DNA of 11,707 nucleotides from Planctomycetota bacterium (GTDB lineage Bacteria; Planctomycetota; UBA1135; UBA2386): the NCBI GenBank assembly GCA_020425885.1, contig JAGQRA010000636.1, positions 1-11,707 on the forward strand, read 5' to 3'. Under the pieces are notes generated by a model. That model saw only the letters and a list, made by a program, of their open reading frames with translations, was not told the DNA's origin and ran no database searches. The translations under genes and the position numbers were made by a program. Within the stretch, counting starts at the first letter, position 1; every line of letters begins with the position of its first letter. Positions 6,829 to 11,707 of this stretch are shown here, in pieces.

Positions 6829-8277
6829 ATGCGCACCACAATCCCAGCCTCCATTCTCCTCTTCTCTTCCTTCGCTGCAGCGCAATGGTCTCAGGCGCTG
6901 CCGGCCAGCAATCCGTCGGCCCGCATCGAGCCGCAGATGGCCTACAACGGCGTCAACACCGTGCTCTTCGGCGGCGCCGACGTCGCCGGCTTCCCGCCGA
7001 CCAACTTCGCCGACACCTGGACCTGGGACGGCACCAACTGGACGCCGCAGAGTCCGGCCACCAGTCCTTCGGGTCGCTACTTCGGCGGCATGGCGCACGA
7101 CGTCATCCGTAACGTCACCGTCCTCTACGGCGGCCTCAGCGCCACGTTCTTCGGCGCCAGCTACAAGGACGACACCTGGGAGTACGATGGCTCGACCTGG
7201 ACCCAGGTGCCGACGGCCAACTCCCCTGGTGGCTACATCGGCAACCCGGGCGTCGGCGAGGTGTCGATGGCCTACGACCTGGTCGGCCAGCGCATCGTCA
7301 TGTTCGGCGGCGAACTGTTCCAGGGCATCGTGCCGGCGCCGAACCTGACGTTCGAATACGACGGCACCAATTGGACGCAGACGAGCCCGAGCACGGCGCC
7401 CGAGCGCCGCTCGCAGGCCTCGATGTGCACCGCGTCGTCGCTCGGCGGCGTGCTGCTGTTCGGCGGCACCAACTTCAACAACCCTCCAGGCCCGTTCGGC
7501 GAGATCCTCTGGAACGACACCTGGGTCTACTCGGCTGCCACCGACACGTGGACGCAGCTGCACCCGAGCGGCCCGCTGCCGCCCGAGCGCGCCGGCGCCA
7601 GCCTGCTGTTCGACGTCAACAGCGGCCTCTACGTCCTGCACGGAGGCTACACCTACGTCGCCAACGCGATCTCGCCGCTGGCCGATACCTGGGTGTTCGA
7701 CGGCACTGCCTGGACCGATGTCACCGCGAGCTTCGGCAGCCCGACCGCTCCGCGCGTGCGCTTCGCGTCCGCCGAAGGCCCGAACGGCTGCCACGTTCTG
7801 TTCGGCGGTGCGCCGGCCGTGTTCGGCACTCCATACGCCGACACCTGGCTGCACTGCAGCAGCGCTGCCGCCAACGCCTACGGCGCCGGCTGCGCCGGCA
7901 GCAATGGCGTGCCGATGCTGATGCCCGCCAACCTGCCGCAGATCGGCACGACCTACTTCCTCGATGCCTCGAACCTCGCCTCCGCGGCGACCCTGGCGTT
8001 CCTGACCACGGGCTTCAGCGCCACGACCTCGGTGCTCGGGCCGCTGCCGTTCGACCTGCAACCCTACGGCCTCGGCGCCGGCTGCAGCCTGCTGACGAGC
8101 GCCCAGGCGACGTCGCTGTTCGCGGTGGCAACTGGCAGCGGCAGCTCGAGCCTGGCGCTGCCGTCGGTCTCGGCTTTCGTCGGCCTCGAGATGTTCCACC
8201 AGGTGGGCTCGCTCGATGCCGGCGCCGCGGGCGGCATGGCCGTCAGCAACGGCGTCCGCACGCTGATCGGCAACTGA
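6829..8277 (+). CDS. Secreted kelch-repeat protein with C-terminal Y-G-A-G-C module
   Basis: The protein is 482 residues. It starts with a Sec signal peptide: M-R-T-T, a hydrophobic stretch, and likely cleavage after A-A-A near residue 18. Residues about 44-342 hold six kelch-type blades with F/Y/H-G-G turns at 47, 100, 159, 211, 271 and 325. Most blades continue to D-T-W and then W-T, consistent with a beta-propeller. From residue 350 the Y-G-A-G-C module runs to the end, with a second G-A-G-C at 416-419, L-T-S-A-Q-A at 422-427, G-L-E-M-F at 452-456 and S-N-G-V-R-T-L-I-G at 473-481. The same landmarks close the repeat protein at 1-2369. Cys355 and Cys419 could form a disulphide. I chose ATG 6829 because the signal peptide starts there; an upstream ATG at 6739 would bury it. 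No strong ribosome site is visible. Role unknown: probably an extracellular or cell-surface binding protein. No galactose-oxidase copper ligands were identified. Confidence 0.88.
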   Translation: MRTTIPASILLFSSFAAAQWSQALPASNPSARIEPQMAYNGVNTVLFGGADVAGFPPTNFADTWTWDGTNWTPQSPATSPSGRYFGGMAHDVIRNVTVLYGGLSATFFGASYKDDTWEYDGSTWTQVPTANSPGGYIGNPGVGEVSMAYDLVGQRIVMFGGELFQGIVPAPNLTFEYDGTNWTQTSPSTAPERRSQASMCTASSLGGVLLFGGTNFNNPPGPFGEILWNDTWVYSAATDTWTQLHPSGPLPPERAGASLLFDVNSGLYVLHGGYTYVANAISPLADTWVFDGTAWTDVTASFGSPTAPRVRFASAEGPNGCHVLFGGAPAVFGTPYADTWLHCSSAAANAYGAGCAGSNGVPMLMPANLPQIGTTYFLDASNLASAATLAFLTTGFSATTSVLGPLPFDLQPYGLGAGCSLLTSAQATSLFAVATGSGSSSLALPSVSAFVGLEMFHQVGSLDAGAAGGMAVSNGVRTLIGN

Positions 8278-8286
8278 GCCTGGTCC

Positions 8287-8310
8287 GCTCGCCGGGCTCT
8301 ACCGGCGAGT
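8287..8310. terminator. Perfect 8-bp hairpin just after the kelch gene
   Basis: CTCGCCGG at 8288-8295 pairs fully with CCGGCGAG at 8302-8309 around a six-base loop, starting 11 bases past the kelch stop. A G-T pair extends it by one. No T-run follows, so it may act as a weak or factor-assisted terminator, or protect the 3' end of the transcript. It lies between convergent genes and could serve both. Confidence 0.4.
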
Positions 8311-8403
8311 CCTGAAGCGCGCGAGGGCGAGATCCTCGAGGACTCGCCGCACGATCGCCGGCGTGATGCCCTTCAGCTCCACGACCGCGAACGCCGCGCC
8401 GGG
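8299..8403 (-). pseudogene. Possible 3' gene remnant (about 34 codons)
   Basis: On the minus strand, in a frame different from the neighbouring lipoprotein, bases 8403-8302 read as P-G-A-A-F-A-V-V-E-L-K-G-I-T-P-A, then I-V-R-R-V-L-E-D-L-A-L-A, and end in TAG at 8301-8299. The stretch has a helix-like pattern and almost all codons end in G or C, as real genes here do. No start codon with a ribosome site is apparent, and it abuts the stop of the upstream minus-strand gene. I do not recognise the family. It could be the tail of a lost gene, a frameshifted tail of the 555-residue lipoprotein, or chance. Confidence 0.25.
8326..8348. terminator. Second hairpin between convergent genes
   Basis: GGCGAG at 8326-8331 pairs with CTCGCC at 8343-8348. 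Between the arms, one unpaired A and a self-complementary TCCTCGAGGA (8333-8342) can extend the stem. No T-run is present. It may add to the hairpin at 8288, or it may only reflect the possible coding remnant that covers it. Confidence 0.25.
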
Positions 8404-8404
8404 T

Positions 8405-10072
8405 CTAGCCCTCGACCTTCTTCGGGGCGCTGATCCGCTCGAGCAACTCGGGCAGATCCTCGAGGCCTTCGAGGCTGTCTTGCAAGTGGCGGTACTCGTC
8501 GTTGACCAACTCGCCGGCGCGCCTGCGCAACTCGGTCAGGATCTGTTCGCGCGCAGGGTCGAGCTGATCCTCGATGCCGAGGATCAGCTTTATCAGCTTC
8601 GGCAATGAGGGGATGTCCACCTTGCGGATCCGGGATGTCAGCTGCTGCACCGCCTCTGGCCGATTCTCGCGGAAGGCGGCGAGGATCTCCGTGTCCGCGG
8701 GGAGGAGCTCGCCCTGTTGGCGATTCCGTTGATCGATGATCGAGTCAGCCAGGTTCATGTCGAGGCTCGCGACCTTGAGCACGAGGAAAGACCTGTCGGT
8801 CATCGGATGGACGGCGCGTGACTGCTCGCGGTCTGCGGGTGACAGTTCGCGTTCGGCCGGCCACAACTTGGTCAGCGTTCGGGCTCGCAGGCGGTCGAGG
8901 ATGCTGCGCGCCATCCTCGCTGTCGTCGTCGTGCCCGGTTCGGCAAGGGGGCGGAAGTCGTGGGAGTAGGCATTGAGGCCGTAGTCGAACGAGACCGTGT
9001 GCCCCGTATCCCAGGTGTTCGACGACAGTCGATCGCGCGAGCTTTCGACGACGTAGACGCCCTCGCGCAGGTGCGGCACGAACGAGGATCCGAACCGGTT
9101 CGAATCCACCCGTTCGGGGTAGAGCTGGAAGGCGAAGGTCAACAGCACACGTTCGCTGCTGCGCGACAGGAACTCGCCGATCTGGCTCGCGACGTGAGCC
9201 GCACCGGCGGTGATCGGGTCGGTCGCCTTGGCAAAGGCCGCGGCATTGCTGATCAGCTCGATCAGACCCGAGTCGAAGTGGGAGATGCTGACGACCTTGA
9301 CGTTGATCAGCAGAGGCTGACGCCGGTAGTGCGGTGTCGAGTAGGCCAGGATGTCACCGATCGGCAGCGAGAAGGAATCGGGTACGCGGTCGGCTACCGC
9401 GGCAACCATCCGGTGGGGCCGGGCGTGTGTCGCGGCATCACCCCCGTTCGGCACGGCATCGCTGCCGCTGGTGCCGTCGATGACTTCGAGCACGACCGCG
9501 ACCTGCGGGTAGCCGCCACCGGCCCAGGAAGGCAGCTGCTCCCTGATCCAGCTGACGTCGTTGTCCGACAGGTAGACCCTCGAGATGATGATCTGGACTG
9601 GGCGCTCCTCCTTGATGGGATCGATGGCTCGTGGGTCCGCCGGGTCGGTGGGCATGTAAGGGAGATCGCAGGCCATGATCTCGCTCAGGTCATCCCATTG
9701 GTCCCTGATGCTGGCCAGGATCAGCTCCTCGGCCTGCTTGGTCTCCTGCGGCGGTCGATTCGCGAACAGCAAGCGATGCAGTTCGTCGAACGGGACCTTC
9801 GAGATCCGAGACGCGAGAGTCGATTGGAAACGGGAGTCGATCCCATCGGAGCTCTGCTCGTCGTCTTCACTCGCCTTTGGAATCGCTTCTGCCCGTACGA
9901 GCCTCGCCCGCACGCACCTGGCACAGGCATCCTCGATGATGCGGCGCTCGTAGTACTGCAGCATCGACTGCCGCTTCTGCAGATAGAAGATCGTGTTCTC
10001 GGCCGATGGGCCCCTGCAGGAGGTGCTCAACGCCAGCAATACGATCCAACCGATTCCGAGGTGGCGCTTCAT
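8405..10072 (-). CDS. Unrecognised large lipoprotein coupled to the exported deaminase
   Basis: The protein is 555 residues and I do not recognise it. It starts M-K-R-H with a hydrophobic segment ending A-L-S-T-S-Cys19, an imperfect lipobox (Ser at -3). A Cys-x-x-Cys pair sits at 50-53. Residues 155-200 and 255-320 alternate strand-like stretches (P-V-Q-I-I-I-S-R-V-Y; V-A-V-V-L-E-V-I; L-L-I-N-V-K-V-V-S-I-S) with a helix at 268-303. The region 430-548 looks helical with many Leu and charges, possibly coiled. The ATG at 10072 overlaps the deaminase TGA as ATGA and has AAGGAGA six bases upstream (10079-10085), so the start is well supported. Longer frames upstream are deaminase shadow. Coupled translation suggests the two products act together, for example as partner, anchor or inhibitor, but that is inference. 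Hand counting 9781-9900 gives 70 of 120 G+C, below the neighbouring kelch gene, which may hint at different ancestry. Confidence 0.85.
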   Translation of the reverse strand: MKRHLGIGWIVLLALSTSCRGPSAENTIFYLQKRQSMLQYYERRIIEDACARCVRARLVRAEAIPKASEDDEQSSDGIDSRFQSTLASRISKVPFDELHRLLFANRPPQETKQAEELILASIRDQWDDLSEIMACDLPYMPTDPADPRAIDPIKEERPVQIIISRVYLSDNDVSWIREQLPSWAGGGYPQVAVVLEVIDGTSGSDAVPNGGDAATHARPHRMVAAVADRVPDSFSLPIGDILAYSTPHYRRQPLLINVKVVSISHFDSGLIELISNAAAFAKATDPITAGAAHVASQIGEFLSRSSERVLLTFAFQLYPERVDSNRFGSSFVPHLREGVYVVESSRDRLSSNTWDTGHTVSFDYGLNAYSHDFRPLAEPGTTTTARMARSILDRLRARTLTKLWPAERELSPADREQSRAVHPMTDRSFLVLKVASLDMNLADSIIDQRNRQQGELLPADTEILAAFRENRPEAVQQLTSRIRKVDIPSLPKLIKLILGIEDQLDPAREQILTELRRRAGELVNDEYRHLQDSLEGLEDLPELLERISAPKKVEG

Positions 10073-10824
10073 CTGTGCTCTCCTTCCGCTGGTTCGACGG
10101 CGGCGGGCGGGCTGTCCAGAAACCGCCGAGCCTGGTCGAGGAACGGCTCGTTCTCCGGGAATCTGCACTCGAAACCCCGCAGTCGACGACCGGCCTCGGT
10201 GAACATCATGTGCGCTTCGGGCGTACGCAGGAAGTCGGTAATGGACAATTGCGTCGCCGCAAATTCCCGGTCGAGTTCGCGGGCAAGGTCGAGGTCGATC
10301 TGTGACGGTCGTGGCGAGCTGTCGGGATGCAGCTCGTGCAGGAGGTGCGAGATCGAGCGCTGGCTCGGATCGGCCTGTGCGAACACGACCCGCGGCAGAT
10401 TGGCGAGGTCCATCATGCCCGCGCACATCGAGCATGGCTCCAGCGTGGTGTAGATCGTGCAGCCGGCCAGCAGGGCGCGGTAGTGCCCCTTCTTGCCCTC
10501 GGCATTGAGGCGGCGGATCGTCTTGCCGATCAGCCGCGTCTCGGCGTGCTGGATCGGGCTGTGGAACAGGTGATTGCAGTTCAGGCCGTAGTCGATGATC
10601 CGCTGCGATCGATCGTCGACCATGATGGCGGCGATGTTGTGCCCGCGTCGTGGCGACGCATCCGGTGGCTGGAACGTCAGGTCGACGAGGGCGAGGCTCA
10701 GCAACGAGGCGATGCGGTCGCGCTCTTCGGCAGCGGCGTACGGGACCTCGATGCCATGGGGCGTTGCGCAGGCGGACGCGAGCGTGAGGATGACGGCGAC
10801 CAGCTGGCTACGGACTCGGGTCAT
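10069..10824 (-). CDS. Exported cytidine/adenosine deaminase-fold protein
   Basis: The protein is 251 residues. It carries both zinc-site motifs of the cytidine deaminase-like superfamily: H-A-E at 93-95 and T-L-E-P-C-S-M-C-A-G-M-M at 127-138, with Cys131 and Cys134. His93 and the two cysteines would hold zinc and Glu95 would shuttle the proton in hydrolytic deamination. The second motif is closest to the TadA/guanine deaminase style. Before it lies R-G-H-N-I-A-A-I-M-V-D-D, the usual first core strand. Unlike cytoplasmic members, it begins M-T-R-V-R-S-Q, then a hydrophobic stretch ending L-A-S-A-Cys19. That fits a Sec signal, either lipoprotein (Ala at -3, imperfect) or cleavage after A-S-A. 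A C-terminal extension of about 100 residues is not part of the core fold. ATG 10824 is the only start that keeps the signal; no strong ribosome site is seen. The substrate cannot be told: free base, nucleoside, nucleic acid or protein-linked are all open. Confidence 0.85.
   Translation of the reverse strand: MTRVRSQLVAVILTLASACATPHGIEVPYAAAEERDRIASLLSLALVDLTFQPPDASPRRGHNIAAIMVDDRSQRIIDYGLNCNHLFHSPIQHAETRLIGKTIRRLNAEGKKGHYRALLAGCTIYTTLEPCSMCAGMMDLANLPRVVFAQADPSQRSISHLLHELHPDSSPRPSQIDLDLARELDREFAATQLSITDFLRTPEAHMMFTEAGRRLRGFECRFPENEPFLDQARRFLDSPPAAVEPAEGEHR
10079..10085 (-). promoter_or_regulatory. Ribosome binding site inside the deaminase gene
   Basis: AAGGAGA, read on the minus strand, lies six bases before the ATG at 10072 and inside the last codons of the deaminase gene. 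It is the strongest Shine-Dalgarno seen in the window. It fixes the lipoprotein start and supports a two-gene operon. Confidence 0.75.
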
Positions 10825-10955
10825 GGTCGGACATCGTGGCGATGATCCGAGGCCAGCGCCACACCCAGGTCGGTCTGTTCTGCGTCGGCGAGACGCTGCT
10901 AAAGGACGAAGGGGCCGGCAATCGATGCCCCGCCGAGAGAGTTCCCGGGAGGCAC
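10825..10955. other. Divergent intergenic region between deaminase operon and sensor gene
   Basis: These 131 bases separate two divergent starts, so promoters for both transcripts should lie here. I see no convincing -35/-10 pair on either strand. GGGAGG at 10947-10952 is the ribosome site of the plus-strand sensor gene. Confidence 0.45.
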
Positions 10956-11707
10956 ATGCGCATCCGTACCAAACTGTTCCTGCTGAGCGCTGGCGTCGGC
11001 CCAGTCTCGCTGCTGCTCTTCTCGACGATCACGTCATGGCTTGCCAATTCCACGCTGGATGACATCCAGGGCCGTGCCCTGTCCGCGCTCAATGCGGCGC
11101 AGTCCGAGTCGCTCGCGGCCATCCGCGACGGCCTGGCCACCACCGTCGCCGAAGAAGCCGATGCCAAGCGGCGGCTGTTGAGTGCGTTTGCCAACGATCT
11201 GGCCGTTGGCGAGGCGGCCGAACAGCTCGTCGCGGCGTTCCCGAGATACACGGAACAACGAGGCTACGACGTCGAGGCCGTCGCGGCGATCCGGCGTGGT
11301 GTCGAGCCCTACTACACGGATCAGTTCGCTGCCAAGTACGCCGCGGAGACCGGAGGTACGCCGGACACCGACGGCCTGATCGCGAAGTTGTCGGCGACCG
11401 GGGTCGCCCTGCAACAGGCCTTCATCACCTCGAACCCGAATCCCCTCGGATCGAAGGAAGCGCTTACCAGCCCCGACGGTGATGACAGCGACTACGCCCG
11501 CGTGCACGCACGATTCCACCCGATGGCACGCGACTACCTGCAGACCTACGGTCTCTACGACGTCTTCCTCGTCGACGCCGACACCGGGGACGTCGTCTAT
11601 TCCGTGTTCAAGGAACTCGACTACGCCACCAACCTGCGCGATGGAGCCTGGGCGACGAGCGGTCTCGGCGCCACCTTCGAGGCGGCTCTCGAGGCCCCGC
11701 CGGGCGA
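10956..11707 (+). CDS. N-terminal part of a membrane sensor protein, chemotaxis receptor-like
   Basis: The gene starts at ATG 10956 after GGGAGG (three-base gap) and runs off the right edge; 250 residues are visible with no stop. Residues 1-6 are basic and about 7-29 form a transmembrane segment. A helical stretch (33-95) leads into a periplasmic domain with landmarks I recall from the N-terminal sensor of methyl-accepting chemotaxis proteins and some adenylate cyclases. These are L-Q-Q-A-F-I-T-S-N-P-N-P-L-G at 152-165, H-A-R-F-H-P at 184-189, Y-D-V-F-L-V-D at 201-207, and G-D-V-V-Y-S-V-F-K-E at 211-220 followed by Y-A-T-N-L. A second membrane segment, HAMP domain and output module should follow outside the window. 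The output type cannot be known here: methyl-accepting, cyclase and phosphatase outputs are all possible. The gene is divergent from the deaminase operon. Confidence 0.85.
   Translation, partial: MRIRTKLFLLSAGVGPVSLLLFSTITSWLANSTLDDIQGRALSALNAAQSESLAAIRDGLATTVAEEADAKRRLLSAFANDLAVGEAAEQLVAAFPRYTEQRGYDVEAVAAIRRGVEPYYTDQFAAKYAAETGGTPDTDGLIAKLSATGVALQQAFITSNPNPLGSKEALTSPDGDDSDYARVHARFHPMARDYLQTYGLYDVFLVDADTGDVVYSVFKELDYATNLRDGAWATSGLGATFEAALEAPPG

Noticed and set aside
6679..8199. Minus-strand frame (506 codons) opposite the kelch gene
   Set aside because: It is antisense shadow. The plus strand has a signal peptide, kelch blades and a conserved ending.
8960..10453. Plus-strand frame (497 codons) opposite the lipoprotein and deaminase
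   Set aside because: The minus-strand pair has ribosome site, overlap and zinc motifs. The plus-strand product has no recognisable feature.
10900..10921. Sigma-28-like motif (TAAA and GCCGGCAA) before the chemotaxis-like sensor gene
   Set aside because: The -10 part matches six of eight bases and the context is tempting, but the gap after TAAA is about five bases too short for a flagellar sigma promoter.

Overview
The window is a GC-rich bacterial chromosome segment. It most resembles a planctomycete or a related bacterium rich in secreted and lipid-anchored proteins. The main pointer is a C-terminal module beginning Y-G-A-G-C that closes two otherwise unrelated exported proteins. I recall this kind of ending from large marine planctomycete proteomes, but lineage is an inference. 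No phage, IS, CRISPR, tRNA or rRNA gene was seen.

Left part (1-3364): the 3' portion of a large exported repeat protein enters from the left edge. Its repeats form an A-B-C-A-B-C super-repeat and it ends in the Y-G-A-G-C module. Its last codons and stop are duplicated in tandem just downstream. Convergent to it is a YdeI/OmpD-associated family gene, followed by about 315 bp with no gene I can support.

Middle part (3365-6828): the signal peptide and N-terminus of a lipoprotein gene on the plus strand stop abruptly against the 3' end of an intact homologue on the minus strand. The intact homologue is the last gene of a three-gene minus-strand operon: OmpR-type response regulator, sensor histidine kinase, lipoprotein. 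Each junction is a 4-base stop/start overlap, so the three are probably translationally coupled and may form one envelope-sensing unit. A divergent intergenic region follows.

Right part (6829-11707): a secreted kelch-repeat protein with the same Y-G-A-G-C ending is convergent to a two-gene minus-strand operon. The operon's first gene encodes a zinc deaminase-fold protein with an N-terminal export signal, which is unusual for this normally cytoplasmic fold. The second encodes an unrecognised 555-residue lipoprotein whose start overlaps the deaminase stop. Divergent from this pair, the 5' end of a membrane-bound sensor gene runs off the right edge. Its sensor domain resembles those on chemotaxis receptors and cyclases.

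The least conventional element is the exported deaminase plus its coupled lipoprotein. The best structural observations are the three-domain super-repeat and the shared C-terminal module.
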